Shown here: one piece after another, positions 7,453 to 15,609 of the stretch
How positions within the stretch are numbered: the stretch's first letter is position 1
Layout: every line of letters begins with the position of its first letter
Translations under genes and position numbers: made by a program
Assembly: GCF_001542625.1 (NCBI RefSeq)
Contig: NZ_CP016279.1
Location: forward strand, 3,348,001 to 3,412,000
Reading direction: 5' to 3'
Length of the DNA: 64,000 nt
Origin: Streptomyces griseochromogenes
GTDB taxonomy: Bacteria > Actinomycetota > Actinomycetes > Streptomycetales > Streptomycetaceae
Notes under the pieces: model-generated
The model's database searches: none
Told to the model about the DNA's origin: nothing
What the model saw: the letters and a program-made list of their open reading frames with translations, nothing else

Positions 7453-9954
7453 ATGCCTGTCAGAACGCACCCCCATCCCGTCGGCATGAGAGCCCCACGC
7501 CTTTGGGCGGCTGCCCTCGCCGTCGTCGGGCTCTGCCTGGCGCTGGTCACCGGAGTGGCACCAGGCCGCGCTCACGCCGCGACCGCGACCGCGATCAGCG
7601 TCGACGGCAACTCCCAGGGCCGCACGTTCGACGGCGTGGGAGCCATCAGCGGTGGCGGGGGCAACACCCGCCTGCTCGTCGACTACCCCGAGCCGCGGCG
7701 CAGCCAGATCCTCGACTACCTCTTCAAGCCCGGCTACGGCGCATCCCTGCAGATTCTGAAGGTGGAGATCGGCGGCGACACCAACACCACCGACGGCGCC
7801 GAGTCCAGCATCGAACACTCGCCCGGCACCATCAACTGCAACAACGGGTACGAGTGGTGGCTGATGCGGCAGGCCAAGCAGCGCAACCCGCACATCAAAC
7901 TGTACGGTCTCGCCTGGGGCGCTCCGGGCTTCCTCGGCGGCCACGACTTCTGGTCCACCACCTCTCCCTCGACGGTGGACTACCTCATGAACTGGCTCGA
8001 CTGCGCCAAGCAGCACAACTTCACCATCGACTACCTCGGCGGCTGGAACGAGAGGTACGACCGCGCGAAAAGCCCCGCCTGGTACGAAGCCCTGCACGCC
8101 GCCCTCGCGAAGCACGGCTATGCCACGAAGGTGGTCGGCGCCGACAACGACTGGGCGATAGCGGACGACATCGCGTCCGACTCCGCGCTGTCCTCGGCGG
8201 TGGACATCGTCGGCGCGCACTACGTCTGCGGCTACCGAAGCAGCCAGACCAACTGCTCCAGCACGGCCAACGCGCAAGCCTCCGGAAAGCAACTGTGGGC
8301 GAGCGAGAACGGCTCGGACGACGCCGATGCCGGAGCCATGGCGATGGCCCGTGGCATCAACCACGGCTATCTGGACGCCAAGTTGACCGCCTACATCAAC
8401 TGGCCGCTCGTCGCCTCGATCTCCCCCAACCTCGACTACAACGGGGTGGGCCTGGTCCAGGCCAACCAGCCCTGGTCCGGCGCCTACAACGTCGGCCGCA
8501 GCACCTGGACGATGGCGCAGACCAGCCAGTTCACCTCCCCAGGGTGGAAGTACCTGGACACCTCCAGCGGCTATCTCGGCGGCAACCGGGCGGGCGGCAG
8601 CTACGTCAGTTACGCGGCCCCGGACAAGTCCGCCTGGAGCACGGTGTTCGAGACCATGGACGCCACCGCCGACCAGACCGTCTCCCTCTCCGTCACGGGC
8701 GGGCTGCCCGGCGGCACCCTGCACGTCTGGACGACCGACCAGAATGCCGGCCAGCCGCGCATGGTGGCCGCGCCGGACCTGTCGGCCACCGGCGGCACCT
8801 ACCAGCTCACCCTGCAGCCCAAGCACCTCTACACCGTCACCACGACCACCGGGCAGGCACCCGGCACCGTCACGGGCCCGCAGCGCACCCCGCAGCCGCT
8901 CCCGTACTCCGACAGCTTCGCCGGCTACCCCTCAGGCGCGGAGGCCAAGTACTTCGCCGGCATGAACGGTGCCTTCGAGGCGGCGCCCTGCGGCGGAGGG
9001 CGCAGCGGCCAGTGCCTGCGCCAGATGACCACCACCCCGCCGATCCAGTGGACCAACGAGACCGCGAACCAGCCCTACACCACGATGGGCGACGTCAACT
9101 GGTCCGACTACACCGTCTCCACCGACGTACTGCTGGAAAGGTCCGGAGGCGCAGCCGACCTGCTCGGCCACGTCGGCTGGCAGAAACAGAACAACAACGG
9201 CCTCAACGCCTACCACCTGACGCTGGACACCACGGGCACATGGGCTCTGCAGAAGAGCGACCAGTCGTGGAACTTCACCACGCTGTCCAAGGCAAGCGGC
9301 AAAATCGCCAAGGTCCACGGCACCGACACCTGGCACAAGCTCTCGCTCACCTTCCAGGGCAGCACCATCACCGCGAAGATCGACGGTACCCAGGTCGCCA
9401 GCGTCACCGACACCAGCTACGGCGCCGGACAGATCGGACTCGGCACCGTCTGGGACACCAAGACCCACGGATACTACGGCGTCCAGTACTCCAACCTGTC
9501 CGTCACCCCTGGTACGGCACCGAGCCTGAAGGGGACGTACAACCTCGTCAACGTCAACAGCGGCATGCTGCTCGACGCTGCCGACGAAGGCACCTCGGAC
9601 GGAACGCCGATCATCCAGTGGCCGGCCAACGGCGGGGCGAACCAGAAGTGGACGCTGACCGCCAACGCGGACGGCTACTACACCATCACCAACGTCGGCA
9701 GCGACAAGACACTGGACGTCCCGGCCGAAACCATGTTGCCCGGCACCCAACTGGACCTGTGGGGAGCCAACGGAGGTACGAACCAACAATGGGCGGTGAC
9801 ACCTTCGACCAACGGGGCCTACACCATCGAATCCCGTAACAGCGGCCACCTGGTCGATGTATCGGGCGCTTCGACCAGCCAGAACACCCCGGTGATCCAG
9901 TGGAATCCGAACGGAGGCAGCAACCAGCAGTGGAAGCTGGTGAAGGCCGGATGA
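7453..9954 (+). CDS. Secreted GH59-type galactocerebrosidase-like glycosidase with C-terminal ricin-type lectin domain
   Basis: An 833-residue exported protein. A signal peptide ends near AHA (residues about 1-43). The catalytic part begins with GRTFDGVGAISGGGG, characteristic of GH59 galactosylceramidases, and continues with GLAWGAPGFLGG. The expected acid/base Glu is E200 in GGWNERY and the nucleophile Glu is E285 in WASENGS. A beta-sandwich region (about 470-690) follows. The last ~140 residues form a ricin-type trefoil (CBM13) with NQKW and two NQQW repeats. AGGAAGGA lies 8 nt before ATG 7453. Likely substrates are terminal beta-galactosides on glycans or glycolipids, outside the cell. 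It is not in an operon and is followed by a strong hairpin. Confidence 0.88.
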   Translation: MPVRTHPHPVGMRAPRLWAAALAVVGLCLALVTGVAPGRAHAATATAISVDGNSQGRTFDGVGAISGGGGNTRLLVDYPEPRRSQILDYLFKPGYGASLQILKVEIGGDTNTTDGAESSIEHSPGTINCNNGYEWWLMRQAKQRNPHIKLYGLAWGAPGFLGGHDFWSTTSPSTVDYLMNWLDCAKQHNFTIDYLGGWNERYDRAKSPAWYEALHAALAKHGYATKVVGADNDWAIADDIASDSALSSAVDIVGAHYVCGYRSSQTNCSSTANAQASGKQLWASENGSDDADAGAMAMARGINHGYLDAKLTAYINWPLVASISPNLDYNGVGLVQANQPWSGAYNVGRSTWTMAQTSQFTSPGWKYLDTSSGYLGGNRAGGSYVSYAAPDKSAWSTVFETMDATADQTVSLSVTGGLPGGTLHVWTTDQNAGQPRMVAAPDLSATGGTYQLTLQPKHLYTVTTTTGQAPGTVTGPQRTPQPLPYSDSFAGYPSGAEAKYFAGMNGAFEAAPCGGGRSGQCLRQMTTTPPIQWTNETANQPYTTMGDVNWSDYTVSTDVLLERSGGAADLLGHVGWQKQNNNGLNAYHLTLDTTGTWALQKSDQSWNFTTLSKASGKIAKVHGTDTWHKLSLTFQGSTITAKIDGTQVASVTDTSYGAGQIGLGTVWDTKTHGYYGVQYSNLSVTPGTAPSLKGTYNLVNVNSGMLLDAADEGTSDGTPIIQWPANGGANQKWTLTANADGYYTITNVGSDKTLDVPAETMLPGTQLDLWGANGGTNQQWAVTPSTNGAYTIESRNSGHLVDVSGASTSQNTPVIQWNPNGGSNQQWKLVKAG

Positions 9955-9983
9955 CCGATCGGCACTGACCACTGTCCACCGCG

Positions 9984-10023
9984 CTGGATTCCCCGCCCCT
10001 TCGCCTTTCCGCGGGGAATCCAG
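9984..10023 (+). terminator. Terminator of the GH59 gene
   Basis: CTGGATTCCCCGC (9984-9996) and GCGGGGAATCCAG (10011-10023) form a perfect 13 bp stem with a 14 nt loop, 30 bp after the stop codon. Confidence 0.8.
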
Positions 10024-10318
10024 CCGAGCAGGCCATCCGGGTGACGGCCGCGGTCCTCGTCGCGCTGTCGTGGACGGGACGCCGATCAGTGCTTCCACCG
10101 CCCCCGCCGAGTCGGCCTCATCCCCACCCGAGAACACACCTTCCTCGCCGATCTCACCCAGCTCACCCTCCTCACCCGACCCCCGCCCATCCGGCCTGAC
10201 ACCCCCGGGCCGAGGCGCGCGGCGGCCGCCTCCTTCATGCCTCTGAACTCCCTTTCCGTACCAGTCGGGGCCGGATAGCCTGCCCTGGCTCGGGCACAGC
10301 GATACAGGGGGAGCCAGC

Positions 10319-12832
10319 ATGTCCATCCGGCCGCAGTACCGGCGGGTGTCAGCCCTGCAGCGGCAGTTCTTCAATCGGGAAGGCACGCTCGCCGCTTACG
10401 ACGAGGAACTGCGGACTCTCGGGGAGGGACCCCGCATCCTGAACGTCGTCGGCATCGGCGGAATCGGGAAGTCCCGGCTGCTGCAGGAGTTACGCAACCG
10501 CAGTCCGAAAAACTGCCGGACCGCCCGCCTCGACCTGCAGTTGCCGACGATGCGCCAGCAGGAGGACGCTCTCGCCGTGCTGCGCATGGAATTCGGCGCA
10601 CAGGGGCTAAAGTTCGACCGGTTCGACATCGCCTATGCCGTGCTCTGGCAACGGGTGCACCCGCAACTACAGCTGAACCGGCGGAACACCCCCTTCGCCG
10701 AGGAGAGCGACATCCTCATGAAGATCCTCGACGATGCGATGGGCCTCCCGGTCTTCGGAACGGCGGCCGGCCTGGTCCGGCTGACCGGCCGTGCGGTCAA
10801 GAACCGCCAGCGCCGTCAGCGGATCGAGGCCGACCCCACCCTGAACGAGCTCGACGGACTCAGCAACGCCGAGCTGGGGCACGCGGTTTCGTACCTCTTC
10901 GCCGATGAGCTGAGGGCCTCCGCGCAGGAGGCACCCTACGTCGTGTACGTCGACGCCTATGAGGCGCTCGTGCCCACGCCCCTGCCCGGCGGCCGCAGCT
11001 TCGGCACGGACGCCTGGCTGCGCGACCTGCTCGGTCAGCTCCACGGCGGTCTGACCGTGCTGGCCAGCCGCGAGCCCCTGCCCTGGGCGGCGTACGACCC
11101 CGAATGGGAGTCGGTGATCTGCCGGACCGACATCGACGGCCTCCCCATGCCCGCCCGGCTGGAACTGCTCGCCCAGGCGGGCATCACGGAGATCCCCCGG
11201 CAGCGCTCGATCGCCGAAGCCAGTGAAGGCGTGCCCTTCTACCTCCATCTGGCCGTCGACACCCATCTGCAGAACCCGGCACGGCTCGAGCACGCCGCCA
11301 CGTCCGAGGAGATCGTCCAGCGGTTCCTGCAGCATGTCGCCCCCGACGAAGTGCGGATCCTGGAGCTGCTCAGTGTGGCCCGGACCTTCGACTTCGTGGT
11401 GTTCCAGACCATTTCCCGCGCCTTCGACCTGCCCGCGAACCTCCTGATCTGGGAATCGCTCACCGCCTACTCCTTCGCCTACCCCCTGACCGACGGCTGG
11501 TACCGGCTGCACCAGCTCATGATCGGTGCGCTGCAGCGCCACCTTTCGCCCGCGGTCCGGCGGCGGGTGCACGCCGTGCTCCGCGCCCACTGGGAGGGCC
11601 TCGCGGACCGGATGGAGCGAGGCCAGGGGCCGGGCGGCGGCAGGACCCGCCTCTCCCCGCTCCGGGAGGCCGTCTACCACGGGCTGCGTGCCGCCGACAT
11701 CACCCCGGACGAGATCCAGAGGCACGCCGACAGGTCCGTCGTGCTGAGCGGCAGGCAGGCCGTCGACGGCATCGTGAAGGACCTCAGGCACCATCTGGCC
11801 GCGAGGAGGGCGGACCGGGTCGAGGGCCAGGACGACGAGGCGGTGGCCGGCCTCCACAACGCCGCGGACTGCCTCGACGCGGAGTCGAGACTGGAGCTGG
11901 GTGACGCCGCCGGCGCCATCGCGCTCACCCCGCACCTGGACCGGCCGGTACGCGAGCTGGTGTCCGCGAGGCTCGCGCTCGCGGGGGCCAACGCCCGCCG
12001 CATCGCCGGTGAGAGCACCCTGGCCGCCACGATCTTCGAACGGGTCTGGGCGGAGCACGAAGGCGAGGCGCGGCCCACCGCGGGCTTCTGCGTCGCCGAC
12101 ATCCGTATGTGGCAGGGCGACTTCGCGGGGGCGTTCTCGCTGGCCGAGGAGGTGCACGGGATCTGCGCCGCCGACGAGGCGGTCATCCGGGCCGACCTGA
12201 AGCGGCTCATGCACCTCGGACACCGCTTCCTGATGGACTTCGACAGCTCGGCGCGGCTCCTCGCCGAGGCCGAGGCCGAATACCAGGCGTCGAACGCGCT
12301 GGTGGGCCTGGCCAACATCAGGACCAACCACGCCGAGCTGTACGCCTTCACCGATCCGGAAGCGGCGGTGGAGGCCGCCTCCTCGGCGCTTGAGGTGCAG
12401 CGCGATCTGGGGGCGCAGCACGAGATCGGCAAGGCGTACACTGCCATGGCCATGGCACAGACCAGACTGGGGCAGTACGAGAGGGCCTCATCCTCGTTCC
12501 TGAACGCCAATGCGGCCCTCGACCGGGCGGGTTACCGCTCCGGCAGGGCCCGGGCCGACATGTTCCGGGCGTTCCTCATGCTGCGGCAGGGCGACCGGCA
12601 GGGCACCCGGGAACTCCTGGTGCACGCGGCCCGCGAGTTCGTGGCCTGCCAGGTCTATCCGTCGCTGATCCTGGCGATCCACCGGGCCGCCGAGCGGATC
12701 GGCGTCGACGAACCCGAGCTGACGGCACTCGCCGGGCGGGCCCGGCCCGCCGTACGCCCGCTCGGTTCCCTCGACGAACTCCAGCGTCGTACCGACTCGG
12801 TCCTGTCGATGTTCCTCGAGGTGGGCGCATGA
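10319..12832 (+). CDS. STAND-type P-loop ATPase with helical/TPR-like C-terminal half
   Basis: An 837-residue protein. Walker A is VVGIGGIGKSRLL (P-loop residues about 45-52) and the Walker B-like strand is YVVYVDAYEAL (D212). An LTVLASREPL sensor strand and a winged-helix-like stretch follow (about 340-420). Residues about 510-830 are helical with TPR character (AYTAMAMAQTRLGQYERASS). This architecture is that of STAND switches, which couple ligand sensing on the repeats to nucleotide-driven oligomerisation. No effector domain is fused; the two kinases encoded immediately downstream, the first overlapping by ATGA, may be the output. Codon 58 is TTA (10490-10492), rare in Streptomyces and read by the bldA tRNA, so translation is probably developmentally limited. 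Confidence 0.8.
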   Translation: MSIRPQYRRVSALQRQFFNREGTLAAYDEELRTLGEGPRILNVVGIGGIGKSRLLQELRNRSPKNCRTARLDLQLPTMRQQEDALAVLRMEFGAQGLKFDRFDIAYAVLWQRVHPQLQLNRRNTPFAEESDILMKILDDAMGLPVFGTAAGLVRLTGRAVKNRQRRQRIEADPTLNELDGLSNAELGHAVSYLFADELRASAQEAPYVVYVDAYEALVPTPLPGGRSFGTDAWLRDLLGQLHGGLTVLASREPLPWAAYDPEWESVICRTDIDGLPMPARLELLAQAGITEIPRQRSIAEASEGVPFYLHLAVDTHLQNPARLEHAATSEEIVQRFLQHVAPDEVRILELLSVARTFDFVVFQTISRAFDLPANLLIWESLTAYSFAYPLTDGWYRLHQLMIGALQRHLSPAVRRRVHAVLRAHWEGLADRMERGQGPGGGRTRLSPLREAVYHGLRAADITPDEIQRHADRSVVLSGRQAVDGIVKDLRHHLAARRADRVEGQDDEAVAGLHNAADCLDAESRLELGDAAGAIALTPHLDRPVRELVSARLALAGANARRIAGESTLAATIFERVWAEHEGEARPTAGFCVADIRMWQGDFAGAFSLAEEVHGICAADEAVIRADLKRLMHLGHRFLMDFDSSARLLAEAEAEYQASNALVGLANIRTNHAELYAFTDPEAAVEAASSALEVQRDLGAQHEIGKAYTAMAMAQTRLGQYERASSSFLNANAALDRAGYRSGRARADMFRAFLMLRQGDRQGTRELLVHAAREFVACQVYPSLILAIHRAAERIGVDEPELTALAGRARPAVRPLGSLDELQRRTDSVLSMFLEVGA

Positions 12833-13821
12833 ACTGGCAGACGGTGTACGCAGAGGCCCAAAGAGCGGGCGAGGCCGCGGCCGGGTACTACAACCGGAAC
12901 GTCGGCGTGTGGACGCCCGAAGGGAAGGTGAACGTCCGCATCCCCCTCGCAGCCGCAGACGTCATGGACGTACGCGTGTGGCACGAGGAGGACGTGCTCG
13001 CCTGTATCCGGCCCTATGTCGCGCGGGCACCCGAGCTGCGCCATGTGTCGGGGTCTCCCCGGTTCCAGGTCCACCACTTCATCGAGGGGCGGGTACTGGA
13101 CAGTTTCTCCCCCCGGAAAAGCGCCGTCCCCGCTCATGTGATCGATGACGTGGTGGAGGTGATGGACCAGCTCACCCGCATCCCGCAGGAGAAGACGCCG
13201 TCCCTGCCGGACGACTGGCCGGAATCGGGGGACAGCGGCGGGTTCGGCCGCCTGCTGGCCCGCCTCACCCAGCAGGTCTACGACGCCCACCGGGAGGAGT
13301 ACGGGGCCGTGTTCGCCGACTTCGGGATCCCGGACGAGCCGCTCGCGGTCGTCGAGCCGCTGTGGGACGGGCTCACCTCCCGCCCGTTCGCGGTACTCCA
13401 CGCCGACCTGCACCGCAAGAACATGATCGTCTCCAGCGGGTCGACCTGGTTCCTCGACTGGGAGCTGGCGCTGTGGGGCGATCCCATGTACGAGATCGGA
13501 ATCCACCTCCACAAGATGGATTACCCCGACGACCAGCGCGCCGAGGCCCTCCGGCAGTGGCGTGCGTGCCTGCCGGCGGCGTCCACGGCCGGACCGGTGG
13601 CGGACCTGGATCTGTACCTGGCGCACGAGCGCGTCAAGTCGGGGATCGTCGACACGATCCGCTACTCCAAACAGCTCGCGGCGGCCGACGAACCGGAACG
13701 GGAGTTCCTCATCGGCCGGCTGGCGCGGAAGCTGAACGTGGCCCGGGCGGTGTGGGGCGAGAAACCGACGATGACTCCGGAGCGGGTCGCTCGGGCACTG
13801 GCGCCGTGGGCAGAGAGATAG
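12829..13821 (+). CDS. Aminoglycoside phosphotransferase/choline kinase-fold protein, copy 1
   Basis: 330 residues. The kinase-fold signature is intact: HADLHRKNMI with catalytic Asp193 and Asn198, then FLDWELALWGDP with the metal-binding Asp210. The N-terminal lobe is short, and no classical nucleotide-positioning lysine is obvious. Such proteins phosphorylate small molecules such as antibiotics, amino sugars or choline, or occasionally act as unusual protein kinases. Its ATG overlaps the ATPase stop (ATGA), implying translational coupling. It is a tandem paralogue of the next gene, sharing the Tyr-Asn-Arg-Asn / Tyr-His-Arg-Asn and DWELALWGDP blocks. Substrate is unknown. Confidence 0.82.
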   Translation: MNWQTVYAEAQRAGEAAAGYYNRNVGVWTPEGKVNVRIPLAAADVMDVRVWHEEDVLACIRPYVARAPELRHVSGSPRFQVHHFIEGRVLDSFSPRKSAVPAHVIDDVVEVMDQLTRIPQEKTPSLPDDWPESGDSGGFGRLLARLTQQVYDAHREEYGAVFADFGIPDEPLAVVEPLWDGLTSRPFAVLHADLHRKNMIVSSGSTWFLDWELALWGDPMYEIGIHLHKMDYPDDQRAEALRQWRACLPAASTAGPVADLDLYLAHERVKSGIVDTIRYSKQLAAADEPEREFLIGRLARKLNVARAVWGEKPTMTPERVARALAPWAER

Positions 13822-13823
13822 TC

Positions 13824-14822
13824 ATGGACGCCATGGCGCTGTACGAAGAGGCACGCGCGCACGAGAACGCGCTCTCCGGCTTCTACCACCGCAACGTACG
13901 GGTGGAGGACGACTCCGGGCCCTTACTGGTGCGGATCCCGGGCCCCGGCGCCGAGCCGATGGACCTCACCCTCTGGCCGGAGCCCGAAGTGCTCCGGGCC
14001 ATCCGCCCGTTCGTGTCCCGGGCACCACGACTCGTCCACGCAGGAGTCAGCCCGGACTTCCAGATCCACGAGTTCATCGCCGGACGCCGGGTCGACGAGA
14101 TCGCGCAGGACGGCAAGCCGTTGCCGGACGTCGTCCTCGACGGTGTGGAACAGTTCTTCGGCGAGGTCCTGCGGGTGCCGACCGCCGCTCTTGCCGCCGT
14201 GCCGCCCGGCTGGCCGGACGACGGGGACACACCCGGCTTCGCGCGGTGCCTCCTCGACTTCGCACGCCATCTGCGGGACCGGGCGGACGCTTCGGTGGAC
14301 GCCCTGTACCAGGCGCTGGGCGTGCCCGCGGACCCCTGTGGCCCGCTCTTGGAGCGGGCGGGCCGGGAGCTCGCACGGCGGCCGTTCCGCCTGCTGCACG
14401 GCGACATCCATCGCAAGAACATGATCCTTTCCGGTCGGGCCGGACTGGTCGTTCTGGACTGGGAACTCGCCCTGTGGGGGGATCCCCTCTACGACCTGGC
14501 GGATCATCTGCACAAGACCGCGTACACGGCGGCGGACCGCCAACGGACCGTCGCGGGCTGGGAGCGGGCGGCCCCCGCCGACTGTCGTGCGGGCGCGCCG
14601 GCCGGCCTCGGCTTCTACCTCGCCTACGAGGAGATGAAATCGGCCCTGGTGGACACCGTCCGCTGGGGCCGTCGCATCGTGGAAGCCCCAGCGGGCCGCG
14701 AGCGCCAGGCGCTGGCCGCGGAACTCCGGACGAAGCTCCTCGCGGCGCGCCCGCACTGGGACGCCGGGCCTCTGCCCGAGGCGGCGGAGATCGAGGACAC
14801 CACGCTGCGCCTGCTGGGGTGA
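13824..14822 (+). CDS. Aminoglycoside phosphotransferase/choline kinase-fold protein, copy 2
   Basis: 332 residues, starting 2 bp after the stop of the first kinase. Motifs are RLLHGDIHRKNMI (catalytic Asp194) and VVLDWELALWGDPLYDLADHL. It aligns end to end with copy 1, including the N-terminal ALSGFYHRNVRV versus AAGYYNRNVGV, so the pair arose by tandem duplication. Both active sites look complete, so both may be catalytic on related substrates. Codon 34 is TTA (13923-13925), so like the ATPase it should need bldA. A GC-rich hairpin follows directly. Confidence 0.82.
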   Translation: MDAMALYEEARAHENALSGFYHRNVRVEDDSGPLLVRIPGPGAEPMDLTLWPEPEVLRAIRPFVSRAPRLVHAGVSPDFQIHEFIAGRRVDEIAQDGKPLPDVVLDGVEQFFGEVLRVPTAALAAVPPGWPDDGDTPGFARCLLDFARHLRDRADASVDALYQALGVPADPCGPLLERAGRELARRPFRLLHGDIHRKNMILSGRAGLVVLDWELALWGDPLYDLADHLHKTAYTAADRQRTVAGWERAAPADCRAGAPAGLGFYLAYEEMKSALVDTVRWGRRIVEAPAGRERQALAAELRTKLLAARPHWDAGPLPEAAEIEDTTLRLLG

Positions 14823-14824
14823 CC

Positions 14825-14856
14825 CGCCCCGCCGCCCCAGCGCGGAGGGCGGGGCG
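14825..14856 (+). terminator. Hairpin ending the ATPase-kinase operon
   Basis: CGCCCCGCC (14825-14833) pairs with GGCGGGGCG (14848-14856) across a 14 nt loop, starting 3 bp after the stop codon. Confidence 0.5.
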
Positions 14857-14969
14857 CCGCCGAGCACCGGGAGACCGTCGCCGGAGTACGGCGGCGGGCC
14901 CGTACGGAAGCGTTCCGCAGGGCGAACAACCCGAGGACGGCTGATCCGTCGGCCGGACACACCGCCGGG

Positions 14970-15167
14970 ATGACTCATCATGATCGAGACGTTCCGGTCG
15001 CGGGGTTCCGCTTCAAGCCCACGCTGAGCTGGTCCTGCTGCGGCCGGTCCGACCAGGACGACCGTCTGGACCTCGCCGTGGTGGAGAAGGCGACGGGGGA
15101 CGCCGTCGTCATGTCGATCCTCGCGCCGGAGTGGGTCGAGCACGGCGGGCTGCCCAGGGGAGCGTGA
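14970..15167 (+). CDS. Small hypothetical protein
   Basis: A 65-residue frame with strong Streptomyces codon bias. It reads FRFKPTLSWSCCGRSDQDDR, then a C-terminal half rich in acidic and hydrophobic residues. I do not recognise a family, and no signal or membrane segment is evident. The ribosome-binding site is weak (CCGGGA). It may be a small conserved actinomycete protein or a fragment. A 9 bp-stem hairpin follows at 15230-15257. Confidence 0.4.
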   Translation: MTHHDRDVPVAGFRFKPTLSWSCCGRSDQDDRLDLAVVEKATGDAVVMSILAPEWVEHGGLPRGA

Positions 15168-15229
15168 CCAGACCGCACGGCCCTGAAAGGGGCTCGGAAG
15201 GCGTGTCGCGCAGGCCGGCCGGCCAAAGG

Positions 15230-15257
15230 GCGGGCACGCCGAAAATGACGTGCCCGC
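15230..15257 (+). terminator. Hairpin between small ORF and EF-G leader
   Basis: GCGGGCACG (15230-15238) pairs perfectly with CGTGCCCGC (15249-15257) around CCGAAAATGA. It could end the upstream transcript. Confidence 0.5.
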
Positions 15258-15355
15258 GGCCGATCTCCCCGCCTACACTCGCCACGCACCCGGCCGAGCG
15301 CCCGATCAGGGCCCGCCGTGTGCCGATCAGTCCGACGAACGAGGGGAGCCCGGCC

Positions 15356-15472
15356 GTGTGTGAGCGCACCGTTGCCGCCGCTTCCCGTTCCCGGTACGAG
15401 GTGATCCTGGTGTCCTCGTCCGGCCGGTGCCCGCTGCGCGGCCGGCACCGGACACCCGTGACGCAAGGCTGA
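15356..15472 (+). CDS. Possible leader peptide upstream of EF-G paralogue
   Basis: A GTG-initiated frame of 38 codons preceded by GAGGGGAG at an 8 nt spacing, a better ribosome-binding site than many genes here. The peptide is Arg/Ser-rich ([17 protein letters not shown]). The last third of the frame spans CCGGTGCC (15424-15431) and GGCACCGG (15444-15451), an 8 bp perfect hairpin, and a T5 run lies at 15555-15559. Position, size and hairpin fit a ribosome-sensing attenuator controlling the translation-factor gene that starts at 15610. This is inference; no homologue was checked. Confidence 0.35.
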   Translation: MCERTVAAASRSRYEVILVSSSGRCPLRGRHRTPVTQG

Positions 15473-15609
15473 CGTCCTCGCCCTTCCCGTCCGGCTCCAC
15501 CGCCGGTCCAGGGTGCCTTCATGCCCAAGCCGCCGCGGGAAATCGCGCTGCCCCTTTTTCTCAGGACATCTCCGGGTATCTCCGGATCCTTTACGAAAGG
15601 CATCGGGCC

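Noticed and set aside
7407..9839. An 810-codon frame overlapping the GH59 gene
   Set aside because: It is Arg/His/Gln-rich without domains; the GH59 frame has a signal peptide, catalytic residues and lectin repeats.
6480..10318. A complete integrative element at tRNA-Leu
   Set aside because: Only a short recombinase-like fragment is present. I found no second copy of the tRNA 3' end, no intact integrase and no replication or transfer genes.
12829..14822. Calling the tandem kinases aminoglycoside resistance genes
   Set aside because: They share only the general phosphotransferase fold motifs. The context (STAND ATPase, TTA codons) does not indicate a specific antibiotic substrate.
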